From IMG/VR virus record IMGVR_UViG_3300048556_000868, positions 1-64,000 of that record: a DNA stretch of 64,000 bases. One strand, 5' to 3'. Position 1 is the stretch's first letter. Every line of letters starts with the position of its first letter. The notes beneath the pieces are model-generated. The model was not told the DNA's origin, did no database searches, and saw only the letters and a program-made list of their open reading frames with translations. Both the position numbers and the translations under genes were made by a program. Positions 15,470 through 23,238 of the stretch are shown one piece after another. Origin of the DNA: a virus.

Positions 15470-16102
15470 ATGAATCAAGTTAATCATTTTCTAGGAGAAG
15501 TTTTATCTGAGATGTCAGATAAAGATCTAATAAATGGAATAAAGGAGCAGGGAAATTCAGGCGAATGTCTTTCTGAGTTGGTGTCTAGGCATAGCGGAAT
15601 ATTTTTAAGCATGGTAAACAACTATACCCCACCTTTAGTTTCTCCGTACAAGTCTCACAAAAACGAACTCATAGATGATAAGTGCTATTATATTTATCAA
15701 GCCGCACTTAAATATGACGATACAAAAAATACTAAATTTTCAACTTATTTAGGGAACGAAACCAGGTGGATGTGTTTGAATTTATTCAACAGAGATAAAA
15801 AAAGGAAAGTTACTGATATTGACTTAACTGACACTAGCGCAAAGCAAATTCCTGAAGACAAAGACGTAAATCAAGAACACTCAAAAAGAGATTTCCTTGA
15901 CATAATTTTTAAAATGATAGAGAAGGATCCCGACTCAAGGATATCAAAAATTTTCAAGATGAGGTATAAAGACTCAGATACAAACAAAGTGACACCGTGG
16001 AAAAAGATAGGTGAAGAATTACAATTAAGCATTCAAGGATGTATAAACATTCACGATAAGACAATAGACAAAATCAAAAAGGAGTTAACAGCAGATATAT
16101 GA
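15470..16102 (+). CDS. Phage RNA polymerase sigma factor (sigma70 family)
   Basis: The 210-residue protein shows region 2 at about residues 62-108: ALKYDDTKNTKFSTYLGNE is the sigma region 2 core (family form F-D-x-x-x-G-x-x-F-x-T-Y), followed by RWMCLNLFNRDKKRK. The C-terminal part, about 156-206, has a region 4 type helix-turn-helix (TPWKKIGEELQLSIQG). A charged linker separates them; regions 1 and 3 are reduced or missing, as in small phage or alternative sigmas. It would bind host core polymerase and redirect it. As first gene of the rightward operon behind a TTGACA promoter it is probably made early. The GTGTA sites upstream of leftward genes are candidate targets. Confidence 0.78.
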   Translation: MNQVNHFLGEVLSEMSDKDLINGIKEQGNSGECLSELVSRHSGIFLSMVNNYTPPLVSPYKSHKNELIDDKCYYIYQAALKYDDTKNTKFSTYLGNETRWMCLNLFNRDKKRKVTDIDLTDTSAKQIPEDKDVNQEHSKRDFLDIIFKMIEKDPDSRISKIFKMRYKDSDTNKVTPWKKIGEELQLSIQGCINIHDKTIDKIKKELTADI

Positions 16103-16482
16103 TAAATAAATTTATAGGAATAGGTAATCTTACAAAAGATCCAGAAAGCAAAAAATTAGGAGAATATTTTAAATGTGGATTCTCAATAGCTATAAACTCA
16201 ACCAAGGATGAAGTCATTTTTCTTGACGTAGAATCGTGGGGAAAAACAGCTGAAAATTGCCAGAAGTTTATAAAAAAAGGTTCACAAGTATATATTGAAG
16301 GAAAAATAAAAATAAGTAAATGGGAAGATAAAAGTGGCAACAAAAGACAAAAATATTATATAAACGCAGACCTTGTTAGGTTCCTCCAAAAAGATAAAAA
16401 ACAACCCGACTCCTCCCCAAAAGAGCCAGAACCAGCGCAAAGCGTAAAAGAAATCGTAAACGAAGAAGAAATGCCATTTTAA
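16099..16482 (+). CDS. ssb: Single-stranded DNA-binding protein
   Basis: The 127-residue protein has a bacterial SSB OB-fold: INKFIGIGNLTKDPE at the start, VIFLDVESWGKTAENC, and KGSQVYIEGKIKISKWEDKSG. A short flexible linker rich in P, S and E leads to an acidic C-terminal tip EEEMPF, equivalent to the D-D-D-I-P-F tip that recruits repair and replication partners. It coats ssDNA during phage replication and recombination. It overlaps the sigma gene by 4 nt (ATGA) and the next gene by one base (TAATG), so translation is coupled. Confidence 0.93.
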   Translation: MINKFIGIGNLTKDPESKKLGEYFKCGFSIAINSTKDEVIFLDVESWGKTAENCQKFIKKGSQVYIEGKIKISKWEDKSGNKRQKYYINADLVRFLQKDKKQPDSSPKEPEPAQSVKEIVNEEEMPF

Positions 16483-17567
16483 TGAATAAAATCAACTACA
16501 ATGGTCCAATAAATCCCTTGAGCTTTGGGAATGTATCTTATAATTTTTTAAAATATCTTTACAGAAAAGAGATTGAAGTTTGTTATTTTCCAATAGGCAA
16601 TAACTTAGATTTTTCAGCCTTCGATAAAGCTGAAGATGATTTTAAGAAATGGGTATACAGTAGCTACGAAAATCGTTACAAGAACTTATCTCCCGACTCT
16701 CCTTCTTTAAGAATGTGGCACATTAATGGTTCTGACATAAGATATGGAAAGCGACAATTCTTGTATACTTTTTATGAATGCGATAAACCAACATTGATTG
16801 AAAAAAACCTTTGCAATTATCAAGATAGAACAATCTTCAGCAGCTCTCATTCTAAGAAAATATTTACAGACAACGGCTGTAGCAATTCAGAATATATACC
16901 AATAGGATTTGATGAAGATTTTCACGAAACAGGTAAGGTATATTTAGAAGATAAAGTTAACTTTGGCTTAGTTGGAAAATTTGAAAAAAGAAAGCATACT
17001 GCGAGGATATTAAAACTGTGGGCTGATAAGTATGGAAATAATAACAAGTATCAGTTAACCTGTTCCATAACAAATCCTTTCTTTAAAAAAGAACAGCAAA
17101 ACTCTTTGATATTAAAAGCCCTAGAAGGTAAAATGTACAAAAACATCAACCTATTACCTTTTGTTAAAACCAACACCGAAATGAATGAGGTTTATAACGC
17201 TATAGATATAAACCTAAGCGGTCTTAGCGGTGCAGAAGGGTGGAATCTTCCAGCCTTTAACTCTACCTGCTTAGGTAAGTGGAGTGTTGTTTTAAACTCA
17301 ACCTCCCACAAAGATTGGGCTAACGATGAAAATTCAATACTTATTGAACCTAGCGCTCAAGAAGATATATATGATAAAATATTTTTCACCGAGGGTCAGG
17401 ATTACAACCAAGGAACAATGTCAACTTTTACAGATGAGCAATTCTACGAAGCTTGTGAATTAGCTGAAAAAAAGAATAATCAAAAAAATAAAAAAGGCGT
17501 AGAATTAATAAAGCAATTTAATTACAATAAAACCATTGATAAAATATTAGAATTAATGCAATCATGA
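16482..17567 (+). CDS. GT4-like glycosyltransferase
   Basis: The 361-residue protein fits a GT-B transferase. The N-terminal half has a WHINGSDIRYG segment and a YTFYECDKPT segment followed by SSSHSKKIFTDNG, as in glycosyltransferases that locate an acceptor. VNFGLVGKFEKRKHTARIL starts the C-terminal domain, and GLSGAEGWNLPAFNSTCLGKW is the donor-binding region with a Glu seven residues before Asn. It is an unexpected neighbour for ssb and sits inside the early-type operon. It may modify DNA, a virion protein or a surface glycan. Confidence 0.72.
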   Translation: MNKINYNGPINPLSFGNVSYNFLKYLYRKEIEVCYFPIGNNLDFSAFDKAEDDFKKWVYSSYENRYKNLSPDSPSLRMWHINGSDIRYGKRQFLYTFYECDKPTLIEKNLCNYQDRTIFSSSHSKKIFTDNGCSNSEYIPIGFDEDFHETGKVYLEDKVNFGLVGKFEKRKHTARILKLWADKYGNNNKYQLTCSITNPFFKKEQQNSLILKALEGKMYKNINLLPFVKTNTEMNEVYNAIDINLSGLSGAEGWNLPAFNSTCLGKWSVVLNSTSHKDWANDENSILIEPSAQEDIYDKIFFTEGQDYNQGTMSTFTDEQFYEACELAEKKNNQKNKKGVELIKQFNYNKTIDKILELMQS

Positions 17568-17752
17568 ATATTATAAAAGAAAATAACACAGTTTTACTTT
17601 GTTGCGGTAAAGGGCGTTGTCCTGCAATCAAAAAGTCTGAAGAGCACAAAGGTATGTATGAACTAACAGATGATTTTGACAACAAAGTAATTTTGGAAAA
17701 AGACAATTTACTGGCAATCAGTGAAGCTATAAAATCTTTAGAGGATGATTGA
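17564..17752 (+). CDS. Small CGKGRCP-motif protein
   Basis: The 62-residue protein begins MNIIKENNTVLLCCGKGRCP and continues with a YELTDDFDNKVIL strand pair. Such C-C-G-K-x-x-C-P plus D-D-[FY]-x-x-x-V proteins recur in phages, but I know no function. The cysteines could bind metal. It overlaps both neighbours. Confidence 0.6.
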   Translation: MNIIKENNTVLLCCGKGRCPAIKKSEEHKGMYELTDDFDNKVILEKDNLLAISEAIKSLEDD

Positions 17753-18038
17753 GGCTATATCTTGCATTGGCTTAATGTGGATTTTGAAACATGGGTCAAT
17801 ATTAGACGCACCAAGAAAGTTTTTAACTTTTCATTCTAAAATATTATCTGAGCTTTTTAAATGTAGTCTTTGCTTGGGTTTTTGGAGTGGATTGATTATT
17901 GCTCTTTATTCCTACTTTTTAATTCAAAAGTCTAGCGGGGTTTTTCTTTTACCCTTTGCTTCTTCAGCTCTTTGTTGGTTTTTTGATTCGCTTCTTGATT
18001 TAATTCAGTTATCTTGTTGTCGTTTAGATAAAAAGTAA
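17745..18038 (+). CDS. Small membrane protein with CSLCLGFW motif
   Basis: The 97-residue protein has two or three hydrophobic segments (about residues 4-14, 43-62 and 66-88) around a C-S-L-C-L-G-F-W-S-G-L motif. It resembles small phage and bacterial membrane proteins of the DUF1360 type, for which I know no biochemical role. It overlaps the previous gene by 8 nt. Its stop codon directly precedes a TTGACA promoter box. Confidence 0.6.
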   Translation: MIEAISCIGLMWILKHGSILDAPRKFLTFHSKILSELFKCSLCLGFWSGLIIALYSYFLIQKSSGVFLLPFASSALCWFFDSLLDLIQLSCCRLDKK

Positions 18039-18067
18039 TTGACATTTTGTGCCCCGCACTGTATAAT
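18039..18067 (+). promoter_or_regulatory. Consensus sigma70 promoter, nearly leaderless
   Basis: TTGACA (18039-18044), 17-nt spacer, TATAAT (18062-18067). Both boxes match the consensus exactly. The ATG of the next gene is at 18076, only 8 nt after the -10 box, so transcription would start at or within 1-2 nt of the ATG. Confidence 0.85.
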
Positions 18068-18075
18068 CTTGCATT

Positions 18076-18462
18076 ATGCCAATATATATATTTAGCAATC
18101 CAAAAACAAAAGAACTAAAAGAGGTTTTCTTTCACATGGATGATGAAAAGAAATACATTGACGACCAAGGTTTAGAATGGAACAGGGAGTTGTCTTCTCC
18201 ACAACTCAACACTCAAGGATCCATAGATCCATGGAATAATAATGATTTTGTAAATAAAACTGCCGAAATGAAAGGTACAGTAGGAGACTTGCTTGATAAA
18301 AGTTCTGAACTTTCAAATCAAAGAGCTAAAGAAAACGGTGGGGTAGATCCATTAAGGAAAAAATATTACGAAAACTACTCTAAAGAAAGAAAAGGCGCAA
18401 AACATTTAGATCAAGTAAAAAAGACATACGAAAATAAAAACGTAAAAATAGAATTCGATTAA
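18076..18462 (+). CDS. Phage protein with degenerate FmdB-type N-terminus
   Basis: The 128-residue protein starts MPIYIFSNPKTKELKEVFF, like phage relatives of the FmdB regulatory zinc-ribbon family (M-P-x-Y-x-[FY]), but the cysteines are missing. The rest (IDPWNNNDFVNKTAEMKGT, DLLDKSSELSNQRAKENGG, DPLRKKYYENYSK) is typical of a conserved phage protein found beside replication or DNA-binding genes. The function is unknown. It is the first gene after the consensus promoter at 18039-18067. Confidence 0.6.
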   Translation: MPIYIFSNPKTKELKEVFFHMDDEKKYIDDQGLEWNRELSSPQLNTQGSIDPWNNNDFVNKTAEMKGTVGDLLDKSSELSNQRAKENGGVDPLRKKYYENYSKERKGAKHLDQVKKTYENKNVKIEFD

Positions 18463-18463
18463 T

Positions 18464-19000
18464 ATGAGTATACAAATTTATAAACCAAATAAAGATAACA
18501 CAGGCTTTGGGTTTTCTTTTAGCTTAGGCAAAGACAAGAAAAGTAATGAGCCTGTTATGTTTGTTAATGCAATAGCACAGTATTCTTGGAATAACGGAGT
18601 CGGTTCTTTTCAAAAAAATTCTGAAAATCCAGATAAAAATATATCTGTAAAATTCAATGAATTTGAATGTGGCGCAATTATATCATGTATAAAAGAAAGA
18701 TATGAATGGAACACTTTTCACCAAAGCAAAGAAAATAAAACTACAATCAAATTAACCCCATGGGATAAGCCTGTCACTATCCAAAAGTTTAATCCACAAA
18801 CAAAAGGTTACGAATCTACCAAACAAAAAGTTCCAGCTTTTGGTATGACAATGACTAAGAACGGAAATCAAACTTTTAAAATTTCCCTAGATCCAGGTGA
18901 ATGCGAATGTATTATCAGGTTTTTAGAATTACTACTCGCTAAATTATATTCTCACAGAATAAATAAAAATAGTAAATACACTGAACCTTTTGATGGGTAA
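18464..19000 (+). CDS. Hypothetical protein, possible PC4-like DNA-binding fold
   Basis: The 178-residue protein starts MSIQIYKPNKDNTGFGFSF. ECGAIISCIKERYEWNTFH followed by KTTIKLTPW and a strand-rich part ending in SLDPGECECIIRFLELLLAKLY suggest beta strands capped by a C-terminal helix, as in PC4/whirly ssDNA-binding proteins. This is a loose resemblance only. The 1-nt gap to the previous gene and the 8-nt overlap with the next put it in the operon started at 18076. Confidence 0.5.
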   Translation: MSIQIYKPNKDNTGFGFSFSLGKDKKSNEPVMFVNAIAQYSWNNGVGSFQKNSENPDKNISVKFNEFECGAIISCIKERYEWNTFHQSKENKTTIKLTPWDKPVTIQKFNPQTKGYESTKQKVPAFGMTMTKNGNQTFKISLDPGECECIIRFLELLLAKLYSHRINKNSKYTEPFDG

Positions 19001-20912
19001 AAAGAAAAAAATATTATTTCACAGCAATCATAGTAAGGCTTTTACTGGTTTTGGTAAAAATTGTAAAAACGTATTAACTTATTTATATAAAACAGGTAAA
19101 TACGAAATAATAGAAGCTGCAAATGGGTTTACCAAAAGCAACCCTGCTTTAAAAAAAATGCCATGGAAGTGCGTCGGAACTTTACCAGACAGTCAGGCAA
19201 GACTCGCTCAACTAAATAAAGACCCAAACTTAGCTAGGGCTGCGTCTTATGGTGGAGAAACAATCGATTCTTTAATTAAAGAATTTCAGCCTGACGTCTA
19301 TGTGGGTGCAGAAGATATTTGGGGCTTTAATAAGTATTGGGATAAAAAGTGGTGGAATAAAACAAACTGCATGGTTTGGACCACTTTAGACTCAGAGCCC
19401 ATACTGCCTTTAGCTATTGAAGCAGCCGACTATGTAAAAAATTATTTCTGCTGGGCAAGTTTTGCTGAAAGAGAAATGCATAAATTGGGCCACAAGCATA
19501 TCAAAACACTAAGGGGTATTGTTGATGATAAACACTTTTTCAAATTAAAAGAAGAAGAAAAAGATTCTTTAAGAAAAAAGTATAGAATTGACTCTAATAG
19601 TTTTATAATAGGGTTTGTTTTTAGAAATCAACTAAGGAAAAGCGTCCCCAATTTGCTTGACGGCTTTAAGGAATTTTGCGAAAATAATCCTGAATCTAAT
19701 GCTAAGTTATTACTTCATACTAGTTGGGCTGAGGGTTGGGATATACCTAGACTAATAAAAGAGAAAAAAATAGACAACCTAAGAGTACTAACTACTTATT
19801 TTTGTAAAGAATGCAAGAGTTATGATGTTAGGCCTTTCTCTGGGCAAGAACAAGATTGTAGATTTTGTAAAGCTGAAAAATCTCAAAATACAATTACTGC
19901 CGCACATGGAGTTTCTGAAAAACAATTGAATGAAATTTATAATTTAATGGATGTATATTGCCACCCATTTACATCTGGCGGCCAGGAAATACCAATACAA
20001 GAAGCTAAATTAACAGAATTAATTACATTGGTTACAGATTATAGTTGCGGAGAAGATCATTGCACAGAAGAAAGCGGAGGGCTTCCTTTGTCTTGGTCTG
20101 AATACAGAGAGCCAGGAACTCAATTTATAAAAGCTAGTACTTCGCCATCAAGTATAGCAAAACAACTTGAAGAAGTTTATAAAATGGATCTTTCTAAAAA
20201 GATAAAAAAAGGAAAAACTTCTAGGCAATTTGTTATAGAAAACTACTCAACAAAAGTTATAGGCGGCCAGCTTGAATCTATATTCGACAACATGCCCAAT
20301 ATTGATTGGGATTTTGATTTTGAAGAAAAACCAAGAAACCCAGATTATGAGCCTAACGAAAATCTAAGTGACTCAGACTGGTTGGCAGATATATATTTAA
20401 ATATTTTAAATATGAAGGTTGATCCTTCTTCTGATAAAGGGCACAAACATTGGATGAAGAAAATAAAAGAAAAATTTCCTAGAGAAAAAATATTAAACTA
20501 TTTTAAAGAAGTTGCCTCTAAAGAAAACGAACAAATTTTCAACAAGAAAACTATAGAAGATTATTTAGATGGAGATTCTCCTGACAATAGAGTTGCCATA
20601 GTTATGCCTGGTAGCGCTGGTGATGTATTAATGGTAAATTCTTTAATTGATAATTTGAAATCTTTATACCCCGATAAAGATATATACTTTATTACTAAGC
20701 CCATATTTTACCCTTTAATAGAAGACAATGTAAACATTCATAAATTAATACCTTACGACGAAAGTTGCGATAGCTTACTGATGCTAGAAGGCTCAAGTTC
20801 GCATAAAGGGTATTTTAGTATAGCATACCTACCCCATATAGGGACTCAAAAAATCTTAAATTACGTGCATAACGGAGAAGATAAAATGCAAATTGAATTA
20901 TATGAAAATTGA
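18993..20912 (+). CDS. GT4-like glycosyltransferase with zinc-ribbon insert, fused to N-terminal half of a GT9 domain
   Basis: I start at the ATG at 18993 rather than the preceding TTG, giving 639 residues. Residues 1 to about 430 form a GT-B transferase: FHSNHSKAFTGFGKN start, FVFRNQLRKSVPNLL in the C-terminal domain, and HPFTSGGQEIPIQEAKL as the donor-site E-x7-E analogue. A CKEC...CRFC pair, 20 residues apart, is inserted in the donor domain and looks like a zinc ribbon. From about residue 530 a new domain begins, VMPGSAGDVLMVNSLIDNL, the start of a GT9 (ADP-heptose/LPS heptosyltransferase) fold. It stops at the middle of that fold (YVHNGEDKMQIEL). The other half is at 21288-22478. Confidence 0.75.
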   Translation: MGKKKKILFHSNHSKAFTGFGKNCKNVLTYLYKTGKYEIIEAANGFTKSNPALKKMPWKCVGTLPDSQARLAQLNKDPNLARAASYGGETIDSLIKEFQPDVYVGAEDIWGFNKYWDKKWWNKTNCMVWTTLDSEPILPLAIEAADYVKNYFCWASFAEREMHKLGHKHIKTLRGIVDDKHFFKLKEEEKDSLRKKYRIDSNSFIIGFVFRNQLRKSVPNLLDGFKEFCENNPESNAKLLLHTSWAEGWDIPRLIKEKKIDNLRVLTTYFCKECKSYDVRPFSGQEQDCRFCKAEKSQNTITAAHGVSEKQLNEIYNLMDVYCHPFTSGGQEIPIQEAKLTELITLVTDYSCGEDHCTEESGGLPLSWSEYREPGTQFIKASTSPSSIAKQLEEVYKMDLSKKIKKGKTSRQFVIENYSTKVIGGQLESIFDNMPNIDWDFDFEEKPRNPDYEPNENLSDSDWLADIYLNILNMKVDPSSDKGHKHWMKKIKEKFPREKILNYFKEVASKENEQIFNKKTIEDYLDGDSPDNRVAIVMPGSAGDVLMVNSLIDNLKSLYPDKDIYFITKPIFYPLIEDNVNIHKLIPYDESCDSLLMLEGSSSHKGYFSIAYLPHIGTQKILNYVHNGEDKMQIELYEN

Positions 20913-21291
20913 AACACCAATATCAGTAGGCGAACTTTTAGATAAAATATCTATACTTAAGATTAAATCTTTTAAAATAAAAGATGAAGAAAAGCTTAAA
21001 AATGTAAAACTTGAATTAGAATATTTAAACAATATTGCAAAAGAAAAATTAAGTAAATACGAAAATCTTGAGAAAAGAAGTGAAGAGCTTTATCAAGTGA
21101 ACGCCTCCCTCTGGAACATAGAAGATCAAATAAGGGTTGCGGAAAAAAGAAAAGATTTCGATAGCGAATTTATTTTTTTAGCCAGATCTGTGTACATAAC
21201 AAATGATAAAAGGTTTGACATAAAAAATAAAATTAACGAAGAGTGCGGCTCTGAATTAAAAGAAGAAAAATCTTACGAAAAATATTCATGA
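20902..21291 (+). CDS. DUF6165-like protein
   Basis: The ATG at 20902 (129 aa) is preferred over a TTG at 20893. ISVGELLDKISILKIK followed by NVKLELEYLNNIA matches the DUF6165 pattern, a small helical family found near glycosyltransferase genes. The gene sits exactly between the two halves of a GT9 enzyme, overlapping the upstream gene by 11 nt and the downstream gene by 4 nt (ATGA). A role as adaptor or partner of the split enzyme is attractive but unproven. Confidence 0.7.
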   Translation: MKIETPISVGELLDKISILKIKSFKIKDEEKLKNVKLELEYLNNIAKEKLSKYENLEKRSEELYQVNASLWNIEDQIRVAEKRKDFDSEFIFLARSVYITNDKRFDIKNKINEECGSELKEEKSYEKYS

Positions 21292-22478
21292 GTCACCTTG
21301 TTGAAGAGTATGCAAAATCTTTGGGGGTAAAAATTGGCGAACCTACTTTAGATCCTCATTTTTTTCCAATATTAAAAGAAAAATATATAACCTTTCACAC
21401 CAATAACGAGAAGGTTAAAGCAAAACATTATGATCATTGGCCCACTGTTTATGGATTAATAACAGATTATTTAAAAAAGAACAATATATCGATCATACAA
21501 GTTGGTGGTCCTGATGATCCTCAAACTTCTTTTTGTGACCAAGATACCAGGGGCGCTTCTTTTAAGCAAATGTCTTATATTATTAAGCGCGCAATACTTC
21601 ATTTAGGTATAGATAGTTTGCCCATGCACATAGCCAGTGCTTATGATAAAAAAATTGTGTCCCTATTCTCTAACCTTTATATTCAAAATGCTTCTCCTAT
21701 ATGGAATAAAAATAGTGAAGTAAAACTTTTTGCTCCAGATTTTACAGAGCAAAAACCATCTTTTAGATTTGATGAAAACATAAAAAGAGTAAATGAAATA
21801 AACCCAGAAGAAGTAGCTAAAGCTGTTCTGGATTTACTTGATATAAAGAATGATTTATCGGATATAGAAACCCTAAACATAGGCTATCATTATCAAAATA
21901 TAATAACTGAAATAATTCCAGACTTTATTCCAAATGATAATGATTTTCAAGGAAAACTTATCAACCTAAGATGTGACTACGATGTTATGGAAGAGTCTCT
22001 TATTAAGTGGTTAACAAGAAAAACTAACTTAATGATTAATAAGCCTATCGACATAAATACAATAAATTTTTTCAAAGATAATATAGCGGGCTTAACAATA
22101 TTTTTAGGAGAACATGAGTTTCATGAAGAATACTTTGAAAACTTAAATAAACTAAGTATAAATTTTAATTTAATTTCTAGGCATAAAGACAAACTTCCCG
22201 ACTTACGCTTGAAGTTTTTTGATTATACGGTTGAAGAATACGTCGATTATCTCAAAAAAGATCTTGACTTTACTTCAGAATTATGTGATGATACATACTA
22301 TCACAGTAATAAAACCTTAATTTCAAAAAACAAAAAATACAGCAGTAAAGCAGCATGGAAGCAAGGAATAGAAAAAACCCAAGAACATCAAAAAGTCATT
22401 GACAATAAAGATTTTTGGGAAGAATTCCAACATTTAAATATATATAATTATGCCAAGAACAAAAAGCTCAGATACTAA
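21288..22478 (+). CDS. C-terminal half of a GT9-like heptosyltransferase with extra domain
   Basis: The 396-residue protein begins MSHLVEEYAKSLGV, which corresponds to the middle of a GT9 enzyme. About residues 100-130 read LHLGIDSLPMHIASAYDKKI, the GT9 donor-site pattern of G-x-D-S-x-x-x-H-x-A. It therefore continues the fold that begins at the end of the 18993-20912 product. Residues from about 190 on are an additional alpha/beta region ending in a basic tail that I do not recognise. Donor binding would be here, acceptor binding in the partner protein. It overlaps the DUF6165 gene by 4 nt. Confidence 0.7.
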   Translation: MSHLVEEYAKSLGVKIGEPTLDPHFFPILKEKYITFHTNNEKVKAKHYDHWPTVYGLITDYLKKNNISIIQVGGPDDPQTSFCDQDTRGASFKQMSYIIKRAILHLGIDSLPMHIASAYDKKIVSLFSNLYIQNASPIWNKNSEVKLFAPDFTEQKPSFRFDENIKRVNEINPEEVAKAVLDLLDIKNDLSDIETLNIGYHYQNIITEIIPDFIPNDNDFQGKLINLRCDYDVMEESLIKWLTRKTNLMINKPIDINTINFFKDNIAGLTIFLGEHEFHEEYFENLNKLSINFNLISRHKDKLPDLRLKFFDYTVEEYVDYLKKDLDFTSELCDDTYYHSNKTLISKNKKYSSKAAWKQGIEKTQEHQKVIDNKDFWEEFQHLNIYNYAKNKKLRY

Positions 22479-23238
22479 GCGCAAATCAGGACCATCTATA
22501 TTTTCAAGAGACAGTGATGGTTTATTAATTAATACTGACTACGAATTTAATGAAGATGGTTCTATAAATTGGAGAGCTATGGTTAAAGAAGACCATTTAT
22601 TTCCTAATAAATTATGGTTTCAAAATAGAGGAAAAGATACACCAAGATCTACTGAAGGCTTAGCGGATCATCAGCTCCTTATTAAACTTGGAGGAATAAA
22701 AGAGCTTGCTAAGCTAAGAGGATTTTCTAAGTTATCTTATGAAGTAGTAAAATGTGAAGAAGAACATGTTGCGGTTATTTGCACAATGACATTTCTTCCA
22801 AACTATGAAACATTTGGTGAGCCTGTAACTTTTCAAGACATGGCCAATGCAACCCTTAACAATACAAGTAGTTTTGCAACCAAATTTTTAGAGACCATAG
22901 CTTGCAATAGAGCTTTCGTAAGGTGTGTTAGAAACTTTCTTCAAGTTCATATCGTGGGTGATGATGAAATAGATAAATCAGACGGCCCAAGCAAGGTAAC
23001 CCCCAAATATAAAGCTTCTTCTCCAGCAAATCCTTTAAGCCCAACTTCTTCTCTTCAAAACAAAGCTTTAGAAGTTTTAGGCTGTGAATCTTTTTCTGAC
23101 TTTAAATCAAGCCATATTAAAGTTTGGTGGCAAGAAAAAATAGAAGGAATATATTCTAACGATTCTATTAAAAAAGCGGAAGATTGGTCTGATATAGACG
23201 CTAAAGATGCTAGGGTAATGCTTGGCTTAATTAATTAA
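22450..23238 (+). CDS. Hypothetical phage protein, possibly ssDNA-annealing (Rad52/Sak-like)
   Basis: The 262-residue protein contains LADHQLLIKLGGIKELAKLRGF, a TFLPNYETFGEPVTFQDMANAT strand-helix part, and KFLETIACNRAFVRCVRNFL, which resembles the A-x-x-x-A-x-x-R-A-[LF] helix of Rad52/Sak/Erf annealing proteins. A flexible Ser/Pro linker leads to a small C-terminal helical domain. Given ssb in the same operon, a recombination role is plausible but not established. Its start lies 29 nt inside the previous gene. Its stop overlaps the stop of the opposing J-like gene. Confidence 0.45.
   Translation: MPRTKSSDTKRKSGPSIFSRDSDGLLINTDYEFNEDGSINWRAMVKEDHLFPNKLWFQNRGKDTPRSTEGLADHQLLIKLGGIKELAKLRGFSKLSYEVVKCEEEHVAVICTMTFLPNYETFGEPVTFQDMANATLNNTSSFATKFLETIACNRAFVRCVRNFLQVHIVGDDEIDKSDGPSKVTPKYKASSPANPLSPTSSLQNKALEVLGCESFSDFKSSHIKVWWQEKIEGIYSNDSIKKAEDWSDIDAKDARVMLGLIN

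Noticed and set aside
18464-19000. Firm call of a PC4-type transcription factor
   Set aside because: Only a strand/helix impression supports it; no diagnostic residues.
18993-22478. Split GT9 as a simple frameshift or sequencing error
   Set aside because: A complete DUF6165 frame with its own start lies between the halves, so one indel cannot explain it.
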